Source of the DNA: Williamsia sterculiae
GTDB lineage: Bacteria; Actinomycetota; Actinomycetes; Mycobacteriales; Mycobacteriaceae
Assembly (NCBI RefSeq): GCF_900156495.1
Contig: NZ_FTNT01000002.1
Location: 62,001 to 126,000, forward strand
Reading direction: 5' to 3'
DNA length: 64,000 bases
The notes beneath the pieces were generated by a model. The model saw only the letters and a program-made list of their open reading frames with translations, was not told the origin of the DNA and searched no databases. A program made the translations under genes and the position numbers. Positions 27,254 through 35,140 of this stretch are shown here, one piece after another. Within the stretch, counting starts at the first letter, position 1. Every line of letters begins with the position of its first letter.

Positions 27254-27297
27254 ACGCCCGTGGGGCGCACCGGACGTCCGGTGCGCCCCACGGGCGT
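27254..27297 (+). terminator. Perfect 44-bp palindrome after sucCD
   Basis: Every base from 27254 to 27297 is matched by its partner around a centre between 27275 and 27276 (core CACCGGACGTCCGGTG). As RNA it forms a 20-bp stem, mostly G-C, with a 4-base ACGU loop, starting 14 bases after the sucD stop. This is a very stable terminator. There is no U-tract. Confidence 0.8.
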
Positions 27298-27348
27298 TGT
27301 GGTCGTCCCGATCCGAGTGGACACCGCTCGGGTAGACTCCCGTCGATC

Positions 27349-27972
27349 ATGACCGCACCGGTGAACCGCCCCGCACCCGCGACACAGCGGGGTCGGGCGA
27401 AGGCCGCGCGAAGGCAGGAGTTGCTCACCGCCGCGGCGCATCTGATGGCCGAGCGTGGGTTCTCCGCGGTTCGGTTGGAGGACATCGGCGCCGCCGTGGG
27501 AATCAGCGGTCCGGCGATGTACCGACACTTCGCAGGCAAGGACGACGTGCTCGCCGAGATCCTGGTCGACATCTCCGAGCGGTTGCACGACGGGGGAGTC
27601 GCGGTGGTCGATGCCGCACCGGACGCACGAACCGCGCTCGACGGGCTGATCGATTTCCACATCCGTTTCGTACTCACCGAACCCGATCTCATCCGGGTGC
27701 AGGACCGCGATCTGAGCTCGTTGCAACCCGTCGCGAACAAGACGGTGCGGTCGCTGCAGCGCCGCTACGTCGAACTGTGGACCGACACACTGCTGGTGGT
27801 GACCGGGGTGCAACCGGTCAGCGAGGCGCGGCTGCGGGTGCAGGCCGTCTTCGGGCTGCTGAACTCCTCACCCCGGTTACCCGACGTCCCCCGTCAGCGG
27901 GCGGGCCAGCTGCTCGCGAACATGGCACTCGCGGCCCTTGCGGTGGGTAACCGAGTTCCTGAGCCTGAGTAA
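27349..27972 (+). CDS. TetR-family transcriptional regulator
   Basis: A 207-residue repressor type. The N-terminal helix-turn-helix (residues about 20-65) reads RRQELLTAAAHLMAERGFSAVRLEDIGAAVGISGPAMYRHFAGKDDVLAE, followed by an all-helical ligand domain. ATG at 27349 lies ten bases after a TAGACT -10, so the transcript is almost leaderless. It stands between sucCD and two MspA porin genes on the same strand. It resembles TetR proteins that sit near acyl-CoA genes in related genomes, so the coenzyme-A catabolic operon is another possible target. Ligand unknown. Confidence 0.9.
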   Translation: MTAPVNRPAPATQRGRAKAARRQELLTAAAHLMAERGFSAVRLEDIGAAVGISGPAMYRHFAGKDDVLAEILVDISERLHDGGVAVVDAAPDARTALDGLIDFHIRFVLTEPDLIRVQDRDLSSLQPVANKTVRSLQRRYVELWTDTLLVVTGVQPVSEARLRVQAVFGLLNSSPRLPDVPRQRAGQLLANMALAALAVGNRVPEPE

Positions 27973-28190
27973 CAACTCGGTGCGTAATGAAATCTTTTGA
28001 ATCGCAAGTTATTTCAAATGATGATCGTTCGACGCACAACTAGGTGCCACCGTTCGGTTGTTGTTCACCTGGCTCGGTCAAGATTCGCGCGTTCCACTGA
28101 TTTCGCCCGCGGGATCGCGAGGTCAGACAACCGATTTCGATCGACCACCGTTACGACGGTGACGATCACGAGTCTTCGAAAGAGGATCAG

Positions 28191-28883
28191 ATGAGCAGGA
28201 TTCACCGGGCGCTGCGCCGAGCAGCTACGCTCAGTGCGATGACCGCGGCGGGTGTCGCAGCGGTGGGTTTGGTCACGCAGGGCGCGGCATCGGCCGATGC
28301 GTTCGTGAAACTGCCCAACGGTCAGCAGCAGGGTGACGGGCTGACCCTCACCCGGACCAACGAGTCGGCGCAGATCTCACCGTCGTTGGCCGCGAACGGC
28401 ATCGGGCGCACCGCGTGGGTATCCGCGGACATCACCCTGGTGGCCAAGGGTCTGACCGCGTCCCCGACCAAGCCCAACAACGGCCCCAGTGGCGAGACAG
28501 CCCTCCCGGGCTCCAACGGAGCATCCAACGACGGTTCGGCGGCGACTCTGTCGACCGGTTACATCGTCGGCTGCCAGGTGGCCATCGGCAGCCTGACCCT
28601 GGGTGGCGGCGGTGCGCTGAGTGGGCTCGGCGGCGTGACGCCGTCGCTGAACCTGACGGGTTCTCTTGCTGTTCCCATCACCCCGGGATCGGTGACGTTC
28701 GCTCCGATCGGTTACAAGGACATCTCCAAGTCGGGCACATACCACTACGGCTACAGCCGGTTCCAGCTCGCGATCCAGGGTTGCGGTGGTTACGCGCAGG
28801 CCCGGGCCTACACCGTGGTCGAGACCACCGGTGACGACCATCAGAAGGTGACCCTGTACGGCAAGCCCTTCTCCATCGGCTGA
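28191..28883 (+). CDS. MspA-family outer-membrane porin (first copy)
   Basis: A 230-residue exported protein of the MspA family, which forms octameric channels in the mycolate outer membrane. The signal peptide runs to QGAASADA. The mature protein has the MspA pattern: LTLTRTNESAQISPSLAANGIGRTAWVSAD near the N-terminus, GYIVGCQVAIG, and GCGGYAQARAYTVVET near the C-terminus, with the two usual cysteines. A low-complexity insert rich in Asn/Gly/Ser (about 95-120) is absent from the second copy. ATG 28191 has an AGAGGATC ribosome site. An AT-rich leader of 218 bases precedes it, with a small hairpin at 28146-28161. Confidence 0.93.
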   Translation: MSRIHRALRRAATLSAMTAAGVAAVGLVTQGAASADAFVKLPNGQQQGDGLTLTRTNESAQISPSLAANGIGRTAWVSADITLVAKGLTASPTKPNNGPSGETALPGSNGASNDGSAATLSTGYIVGCQVAIGSLTLGGGGALSGLGGVTPSLNLTGSLAVPITPGSVTFAPIGYKDISKSGTYHYGYSRFQLAIQGCGGYAQARAYTVVETTGDDHQKVTLYGKPFSIG

Positions 28884-28915
28884 TCCCACCCCTTCACACG
28901 AGCTCAGAGGAACCA

Positions 28916-29602
28916 ATGAAACTGTCAGACAAGTCGATTCGCAGAATCGTCCAGGTCGCGGGTACTGCCGCAGCGGCCACCAGCATCGCTCTGCTCGCAC
29001 AGGGGCCGGCGTCGGCTGACGTGTTCGTCAACCTGCCCTCGCAGACCGACGCCAAGACCCTCGCCGACGGCACCAAGGTGACCGTGGTGCGCAGCAACGA
29101 GCGGGCCACCATCAGCCCGTCGCTCGGCGGAACCCCGCTGCACCGCAACGCGCAGGTCTCGGCCAAGTACGACGTGACCACCAGCACCAAGGCCAAGATC
29201 AAGGTGCAGGCCGGATACATCGTCGGATGCCAGGTGTCGGTCAATCAGCTGACCTCGACCAACAACGACAACATCTCCAACAGTTACAACACCGGAACCG
29301 GAGCCTTCGGTGTGGCCACCGGGGGCACCGGGCTGAGCGAGAGCCTGACGCTCGGGCCGGGCCAGGCCTCCACCTACTACGTCAACGACTCGGAGAAGGC
29401 GGACGACTTCGGTGCCGACAACCACTCGACCAAAGTCGGCTTCAACACCAAGCACGCCAAGCTGAGCTACGTCGGGACCACGTTGAACCTGACCGGTTGC
29501 GCCGGATACGCACAAGCCCGGTCGATCGCGAACATCTTCATCTCCACCCCCACGACTGACCAGGTGATCACCACCTACGGCAGGCCGTTCAGTCTGGGCT
29601 GA
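28916..29602 (+). CDS. MspA-family outer-membrane porin (second copy)
   Basis: A 228-residue paralogue of the preceding porin, 32 bases downstream and surely co-transcribed. Signal peptide with QGPASADV cleavage region; mature motifs VTVVRSNERATISPSLGGTPLHRNAQVSAKYDV, GYIVGCQVSVNQL and GCAGYAQARSIANI. The two copies share the fold and ends but differ widely in the middle loop, so different pore linings or mixed channels are possible. An AGAGGAACC ribosome site precedes ATG 28916. The hairpin that follows ends the unit. Confidence 0.93.
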   Translation: MKLSDKSIRRIVQVAGTAAAATSIALLAQGPASADVFVNLPSQTDAKTLADGTKVTVVRSNERATISPSLGGTPLHRNAQVSAKYDVTTSTKAKIKVQAGYIVGCQVSVNQLTSTNNDNISNSYNTGTGAFGVATGGTGLSESLTLGPGQASTYYVNDSEKADDFGADNHSTKVGFNTKHAKLSYVGTTLNLTGCAGYAQARSIANIFISTPTTDQVITTYGRPFSLG

Positions 29603-29622
29603 GCCAACTGTCCCTCTCACAG

Positions 29623-29655
29623 GTCGCACCCGGCGTCGATGACGCCGGGTGCGAC
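29623..29655. terminator. Hairpin terminator after the porin pair
   Basis: A 15-bp perfect stem (29623-29637 with 29641-29655; core GCACCCGGCGTC/GACGCCGGGTGC) with a 3-base loop, between the second porin and the convergent oxidoreductase gene. It would work for both directions. Confidence 0.8.
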
Positions 29656-29688
29656 TGCTTTGCGGTGGCTGTCGGCCGGTTTCGCGCG

Positions 29689-32600
29689 TCAGACTCCGGC
29701 CGAGGTCAGTTGCTCGCGCAGTGCCGTGCGGTACCGCTCCACGTTGCCGAGCTTGACGGACTCGTAACCGCGCACCATGTCGGGCAGGTCCGCGATACGG
29801 ACCGCGACCGCCTGGTCGAGACGGCCGGTGGCGACCGCTCTCGTGAGCCGGGCGACCACGTCGCGGTATTCGGTGATCAGACCGCGTTCCACCCGGCGGA
29901 CCTCGGCATGGCCGAACGGATCGAGCGGCGTACCCCGCAGGCGTTTCATCTTCGCCAGTGACGTCAGCACCGGTCGAGCCCGCGTGCCCAGGGCCAGCTT
30001 GTTCTTCATGCCGAGCGCTCGCAGCGTCGGGGGGTGAAGGCGCACCGCAACGTCGGCATCGGCACCGTAGTCGCGCGCGATCCGCGCCGCGAACGCGGTG
30101 TCACCGGTCAGTCGGGCCACCTCGTACTCATCCTTGTATGCCATCAGCGTGAACAGATTCCTGGCCACCGACAGGGCCAGGGCATCCTCGTTGTCGACAC
30201 TGACATCGTCCATCTCGAGTACGGATTCCACGTCGTCGAGGTACCGCTGCGCATACGCCCGGTCCTGATAGGCGATCAGCTCGTCGGTACGACGCAGCAG
30301 GACCGATCGCAGTTCGGCGCCGGTGTGACCGAGCCGAGCCACCATGGCCAGCGCGTCGGCACTGGGTTCCACCACCGGTTCCGCCGGCGTCAACCGTTCG
30401 ACTGCGGTGGCGACCGCACCCGGGTCGGCGACGAGCTGCCTGCCGCGGCGGAACGCCTGCAGGTTGCGGTCCACAGCCACACCGTTCAGCGCGATCGCTC
30501 GTTCCACCGCGCCCGACGACATCGGCATCACACCGGTCTGGAATGCGGCGCCGACCATCAGCATGTTCGCGTACTGCTCGTCGCCGAACAGCGCGGTGGC
30601 CACCGCACCGGGGTCGAGATACACCGAGCGGCGGCAACTCCGGTCGATCCGCTCGTGCACCGAGGTGTCCGACGGGTAGCCGATGGTGGTGTCCACGACC
30701 ATCGACCCCGTCGGGATGCGGGTGGTGGAGACGACCGCCGTGGTGCGATCGGCCGCGGCGACCCTGAGGTTGACCTGGTCGGTGCCGACCAGCGCATCGC
30801 AGGACAGGTAGAGGTCGCAGTCGCAGTCGGCGACCTTCGCGGCCTGCTCCACCGGTGCGGAATCGACCTTGAGGTCGCTGACCACTGCACCGCCCTTCTG
30901 GGCCAGCCCGGTCATGTCGACGGTGCGGGCATCGAAGCCGTCGAGGACCGCCGCGGTGGCCAGTACCTGCGAGACGGTGACCACCCCGGTACCCCCGATT
31001 CCGGTGGTGCGCATCCGGAACCGACTGTGCGACAGCGTGGACGGGACGGGAGCCGGCACGTCGTCCGGTCCGATTTCCGGAGCCGCCGGGCGTTCGGCAC
31101 GGGCACCGGGCGTGACGGTCACGAACGATGGACAATCGCCGTTGAGGCAGGAGAAGTCGAGGTTGCAGGAGCTCTGGTCGATACGGGTCTTTCGTCCGAA
31201 CTCGGTGTCCACCGGGTGTACCGACAGACAATTCGACTTCTCGCCACAGTCGCCGCAGCCCTCACAGATGCGCTCGTTGATGACCACCCGCTGAGCCGGG
31301 GTCGGATAGGTACCACGCTTGCGTTTGCGCCGTTTCTCGGCGGCACAGTGTTGGTCGTGGACCAGTACCGTCGCCCCCGGTGTCGCGGCGAGTTCACGCT
31401 GTACGTCGAGGGTGTCGTCACGATGACGCACGCGCACACCGCCGGGAAGCCCAAGGGCACGGGTGCGTTTCGGATCGTCGGAGGTGACCACCACCCGCTG
31501 CACACCCTCGGCGATGAGCAACGACGTGAGCATCGGCAGCGACATCGCACCCACGGCATCCTGGCCACCGGTCATCGCCACGGTGCCGTTGTAGAGCAAC
31601 TTGTAGGTCATGTTCTCACCCGAGGCGATCGCCGCGCGTAACGCCAGAGAGGCGGAGTGCATGAAGGTGCCGTCACCGACGTTCTGCACGAAATGCTGCT
31701 CGCCGACGAACGGCGCCATCCCCAGCCACTGGGCACCCTCGCCGCCCATCTGGGTGACCCCGGCGATGTCACCGACCTGCTGCGGGTCCATCAGCAACAC
31801 CATGGCGTGGCAACCTATCCCGGCACCCACCAGGGTGCCGTCGCTCACCTTGGTGGAACTGTTGTGTGGGCAGCCCGAGCAGAAATACGGGGTTCGGGTG
31901 GCCAACGGCAGTTCGATTCGGGTACGTCGTCGGGACCGACGGTCCACCCAATCGCGTGCCGCGGGCACTCTGTGGTGCGCGGCGAGGCGGAGCGCGAGTC
32001 CGCGGGTGACCGCGTCGACGTCGAGCTCGCCGAAGCGGGAGAACAGGGTCGAGCCGTCCTCGTTGACCTTGCCGACGATCCTCGGGGCTCGCGGGCTGCG
32101 GTAGAGGATGTCGCGCATCATCGTCTCGATGAAGTCCCGCTTCTCCTCCACCACGATCACCTCGTCGAGGCCGTCGACGAAGTCGCGCAACACCTCCCGC
32201 TCGAACGGGTAGATCATCCCGAGTTTGAGGATCCGGATGCCCAGGCGGCCCAACTCGGAGTCGTCGATACCGATCAGGCGCAACGCCTCCCGGACGTCGA
32301 GATAGGTCTTACCCGCTGCGACGATGCCGATGCGATCGTCTCCCGTACGCGCGACCATCCGGTTGAGGCCGTTGAGCCGTGCGTATTCCAGTGCGCGGGG
32401 CTTGCGGATGGTGAGTTGGTTCTGTTCCAACTCCATCAGGTTGGTCCCGAGCAGCCGGCCGCTCGGGACATGTGGGCTGACCCCCAGGTCGCCGTATCGC
32501 GGGTGGAGGCGGTCGGGGGCGACAACGGCGGTGGACGCACCGTCGGCCACATGAGCGGAGATCTTGAGCGCGGTCCAGAGCCCGGAGACGCGTGACATCA

Positions 32601-33264
32601 CCGCCGCATGGACGCCGAAGTCGAGGATGTCCTGGGAGTCCGCGGGGTACAGGGTGGGCAGGTAGAGATCGGCGAGTGCCATCTCCGAGGCGCACGGCAC
32701 GGTGGAACTCTTGGCACCGGGATCGTCACCGACGAGGGCCACGGCGCCACCGCGCGCGTGCGTTCCGATGATGTTCGCGTGGCGCAGAGCGTCGGATGCC
32801 CGGTCGAGGCCGGGCGCCTTGCCGTACCAGTAGCCGACCACACCGTCGCGCGAGAGGCCGTCGGGGGTCGGGGCGAGCTCGGTGACCTCGGCGGCGAGCT
32901 GTGAGCCCATCACCGAGGTGGCGGCGAGCTCCTCGTTGAGGCCCGGTCGATACACGATGTCGTAGGGGGAGAGCAGTGCGGTGCGGCGGGCGATCTCCAG
33001 GTCGTAACCGGCCAACGGTGATCCCTCGTATCCCGAGATGAAGGAGGCCGTCCGCAATCCCTCGCGGCGGTCCAGCACCGCGCGGTCGCGGACCATCCGG
33101 ACCAGGGCCTGGATGCCGGTGAGGTAGATGGTCCCGGACTCGCGGGAGTATCGGTCGTCGAGGGAGAAGCTCTCGGGCGATGTCTCGGCTGAGACGCTCG
33201 AACGCGATGCGGAGTCGGGGTTCGCGGCGACGGACGATCGCCGCTCCTCAGGAGCGAGGGTCAT
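29689..33264 (-). CDS. Indolepyruvate ferredoxin oxidoreductase-type enzyme (fused alpha/beta)
   Basis: A 1191-residue thiamine-diphosphate enzyme that should oxidatively decarboxylate aryl- or branched-chain 2-oxo acids to acyl-CoA. Order: pyruvate-flavodoxin-type domain (GYEGSPLAGYDLEIARR), thiamine-binding domain with PYFCSGCPHNSSTK and GGEGAQWLGMAPF, a ferredoxin-like cysteine cluster (CEGCGDCGEKSNC, then SSCNLDFSCLNGDCP), the gamma/IorB domain starting GIGGTGVVTVSQVLA, and a C-terminal DUF6537-type region. Long single-chain versions occur in aerobic actinobacteria. ATG at 33264, with a TACAGT -10 upstream on the minus strand at 33338-33343. Divergent from the leucine operon, so a role in 2-oxo acids from amino acids fits. 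Confidence 0.88.
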   Translation of the reverse strand: MTLAPEERRSSVAANPDSASRSSVSAETSPESFSLDDRYSRESGTIYLTGIQALVRMVRDRAVLDRREGLRTASFISGYEGSPLAGYDLEIARRTALLSPYDIVYRPGLNEELAATSVMGSQLAAEVTELAPTPDGLSRDGVVGYWYGKAPGLDRASDALRHANIIGTHARGGAVALVGDDPGAKSSTVPCASEMALADLYLPTLYPADSQDILDFGVHAAVMSRVSGLWTALKISAHVADGASTAVVAPDRLHPRYGDLGVSPHVPSGRLLGTNLMELEQNQLTIRKPRALEYARLNGLNRMVARTGDDRIGIVAAGKTYLDVREALRLIGIDDSELGRLGIRILKLGMIYPFEREVLRDFVDGLDEVIVVEEKRDFIETMMRDILYRSPRAPRIVGKVNEDGSTLFSRFGELDVDAVTRGLALRLAAHHRVPAARDWVDRRSRRRTRIELPLATRTPYFCSGCPHNSSTKVSDGTLVGAGIGCHAMVLLMDPQQVGDIAGVTQMGGEGAQWLGMAPFVGEQHFVQNVGDGTFMHSASLALRAAIASGENMTYKLLYNGTVAMTGGQDAVGAMSLPMLTSLLIAEGVQRVVVTSDDPKRTRALGLPGGVRVRHRDDTLDVQRELAATPGATVLVHDQHCAAEKRRKRKRGTYPTPAQRVVINERICEGCGDCGEKSNCLSVHPVDTEFGRKTRIDQSSCNLDFSCLNGDCPSFVTVTPGARAERPAAPEIGPDDVPAPVPSTLSHSRFRMRTTGIGGTGVVTVSQVLATAAVLDGFDARTVDMTGLAQKGGAVVSDLKVDSAPVEQAAKVADCDCDLYLSCDALVGTDQVNLRVAAADRTTAVVSTTRIPTGSMVVDTTIGYPSDTSVHERIDRSCRRSVYLDPGAVATALFGDEQYANMLMVGAAFQTGVMPMSSGAVERAIALNGVAVDRNLQAFRRGRQLVADPGAVATAVERLTPAEPVVEPSADALAMVARLGHTGAELRSVLLRRTDELIAYQDRAYAQRYLDDVESVLEMDDVSVDNEDALALSVARNLFTLMAYKDEYEVARLTGDTAFAARIARDYGADADVAVRLHPPTLRALGMKNKLALGTRARPVLTSLAKMKRLRGTPLDPFGHAEVRRVERGLITEYRDVVARLTRAVATGRLDQAVAVRIADLPDMVRGYESVKLGNVERYRTALREQLTSAGV

Positions 33265-33319
33265 GGATCACACAGCCTTCGTGGGTGTAGCGGCTCCCCC
33301 GGGGGTGGTGGGTGACCCG

Positions 33320-33343
33320 CAGTGGTTGGGTGCCACCACTGTA
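33320..33343 (-). promoter_or_regulatory. Inverted-repeat operator over the oxidoreductase promoter
   Basis: CAGTGGT-N8-ACCACTG (33320-33341), perfect 7-bp arms, overlapping the minus-strand TACAGT -10 (33338-33343). It is a likely repressor site. A related imperfect copy, AGTGGT-N4-ATCACT, lies at 33429-33444. Confidence 0.5.
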
Positions 33344-33351
33344 ACTCGACG

Positions 33352-33367
33352 TGTGACCCAGCTCACG
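33352..33367. promoter_or_regulatory. CRP/GlxR-like site in the divergent region
   Basis: TGTGACCCAGCTCACG fits TGTGA-N6-TCAC(A/G), the mycobacterial CRP pattern. It lies between the two divergent promoters, 88 bases upstream of the oxidoreductase start and about 90 bases upstream of the operon's transcription start. Confidence 0.5.
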
Positions 33368-33420
33368 AGTGCGGCGGTGCATGTTCGTCTCGGATGGCCG
33401 GAACCCGTGGTCGCGATCGC

Positions 33421-33476
33421 GTGACAACAGTGGTCCGGATCACTTACACTGACTTCAGTTAATGAAAACTAACTGA
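33421..33476 (+). promoter_or_regulatory. Promoter and operator of the leucine-catabolic operon
   Basis: A -35-like GTGACA (33421-33426) and -10 TACACT (33445-33450) with an 18-base spacer predict a start near 33457. TCAGTTA-N8-TAACTGA (33455-33476), a perfect inverted repeat, covers that start point. A TetR-type repressor is the likely reader. The TetR at 27349 is the nearest candidate, but the link is inference. Confidence 0.55.
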
Positions 33477-33502
33477 GATCGTGACCGAGAGGCGGGTACC
33501 GC

Positions 33503-35134
33503 GTGACCCCGATCCAGACGACCCCGATCCAGACCGGGCCGGTCGGGTCGGCGACCGACGAGCCGACTGCGACGAGCGGCCGCGAGGCCCATCTGCGAAA
33601 CGTGACCGCACTCCGGGATCGGATGGCTCGCGCCGCGCGGGGCGGCGGAGACAAGGCTCGCGAGCGCCACTTGTCCCGCGGCAAGCTGCTACCTCGTGAC
33701 CGCATCGACACGTTGCTCGACGCCGGGTCTCCGTTCCTGGAGATCGCACCCCTTGCCGCGGAGGACATGTACGACGGCAAGGCGCCCGCCGCCGGGGTGA
33801 TCGCCGGTATCGGCCGGGTCAGTGGCCGCGAGTGCGTCATCGTCGCCAACGACGCGACGGTGTCCGGCGGCACCTACTACCCGATGACCGTCAAGAAGCA
33901 CCTTCGTGCACAGGAGGTCGCCGCGGCCAACCGGTTGCCGTGCATCTATCTCGTCGATTCCGGTGGGGCCATGTTGCTCGCCCAGGACGAGGTGTTTCCC
34001 GACCGTGAACATTTCGGCCGCATCTTCTACAACCAGGCCACCATGAGTGCGGCCGGGATCCCACAGATCTCGGCGGTGCTCGGTTCGTCCACCGCCGGCG
34101 GCGCTTACGTCCCGGCGATGAGTGACGAGACCGTCATCGTCCGGGATCAGGGGACCATCTTCCTGGCCGGCCCACCGTTGGTGAAGGCGGCCACCGGCGA
34201 GGACGTCACCGCCGAGGAACTCGGTGGTGGGCAGATGCATTCGTCCGTCTCCGGGGTCACCGACCACCTCGCCGCCGACGACGAGGACGCGCTGCTGAGG
34301 GTGCGGCGCATCGTCGCGACCCTGGCTCCCCGCGAACCGTCCCAGTGGGACGTCACCCCCTCGACCACGCCGGCGCGGGACCAGACCGACCTCTACGATG
34401 TGGTGCCCACCGATCCGCGCACCCCCTACGACGTGCGTACGGTCATCGAGATCATCTGCGACGGCGGCGTCTACGACGAGTTCAAGCACGACTACGGGGT
34501 CTCGCTGGTGACCGCCTTCGCGCACATCGAGGGACACCCGGTGGGCATCGTCGCCAACAACGGTGTGTTGTTCAGCGAATCGGCACTCAAGGGCGCCCAC
34601 TTCATCGAGCTGTGCGATCAGCGGCGCATCCCCCTGGTGTTCCTGCAGAACATCACCGGGTTCATGGTCGGCAAAGCATATGAGCAGGGTGGCATCGCGA
34701 AGAACGGTGCCAAGATGGTGAACGCCGTGGCCTGTGCCCGGGTGCCCAAGTTCACCGTGATGATCGGTGGATCCTTCGGTGCGGGCAACTACTCGATGTG
34801 TGGCCGTGCGTATTCGCCGCGTTTCCTGTGGATGTGGCCCAACGCCCGTATCTCGGTGATGGGTGGTCCACAGGCAGCCGACACCCTGGCCACCGTGCGC
34901 CGCAACCAGATCGAACGCGGCGGCAGCACCTGGTCCGACGCCGACGCGGAAGAGTTCAAACAACCCATTCGCGATCAGTTCGCCCACCAATCCGACGCCT
35001 ACTACTCCACGGCCCGCCTGTGGGATGACGGGGTCATCGACCCCGCGCAGACCCGCACAGTTCTCGCCCTCGCCCTGGAGGCCGCGCGGTACGCCCCGCT
35101 GGCCCCTGTGGGCTACGGCGTCTTCCGGATGTGA
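33503..35134 (+). CDS. accD1: Acyl-CoA carboxylase carboxyltransferase subunit (methylcrotonoyl-CoA type)
   Basis: A 543-residue carboxyltransferase beta subunit. With the next gene it should carboxylate 3-methylcrotonyl-CoA to 3-methylglutaconyl-CoA. Family blocks: [66 protein letters not shown], and in the C-terminal half [28 protein letters not shown] and [20 protein letters not shown]. The order of genes matches mycobacterial accD1-accA1-fadE19, which supports the leucine assignment over propionyl- or acetyl-CoA carboxylase. GTG at 33503 is chosen; it begins 26 bases after the operator. Confidence 0.92.
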   Translation: MTPIQTTPIQTGPVGSATDEPTATSGREAHLRNVTALRDRMARAARGGGDKARERHLSRGKLLPRDRIDTLLDAGSPFLEIAPLAAEDMYDGKAPAAGVIAGIGRVSGRECVIVANDATVSGGTYYPMTVKKHLRAQEVAAANRLPCIYLVDSGGAMLLAQDEVFPDREHFGRIFYNQATMSAAGIPQISAVLGSSTAGGAYVPAMSDETVIVRDQGTIFLAGPPLVKAATGEDVTAEELGGGQMHSSVSGVTDHLAADDEDALLRVRRIVATLAPREPSQWDVTPSTTPARDQTDLYDVVPTDPRTPYDVRTVIEIICDGGVYDEFKHDYGVSLVTAFAHIEGHPVGIVANNGVLFSESALKGAHFIELCDQRRIPLVFLQNITGFMVGKAYEQGGIAKNGAKMVNAVACARVPKFTVMIGGSFGAGNYSMCGRAYSPRFLWMWPNARISVMGGPQAADTLATVRRNQIERGGSTWSDADAEEFKQPIRDQFAHQSDAYYSTARLWDDGVIDPAQTRTVLALALEAARYAPLAPVGYGVFRM

Positions 35135-35140
35135 TGTGAG

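Noticed and set aside
25123-27813. Very long open frame opposite sucC, sucD and the TetR gene
   Set aside because: Antisense frame created by GC-rich third positions of three genes of known family; its translation has no recognisable domain and spans the terminator.
30034-31641. Long plus-strand frame opposite the oxidoreductase
   Set aside because: Same reason: antisense composition and no start signals.
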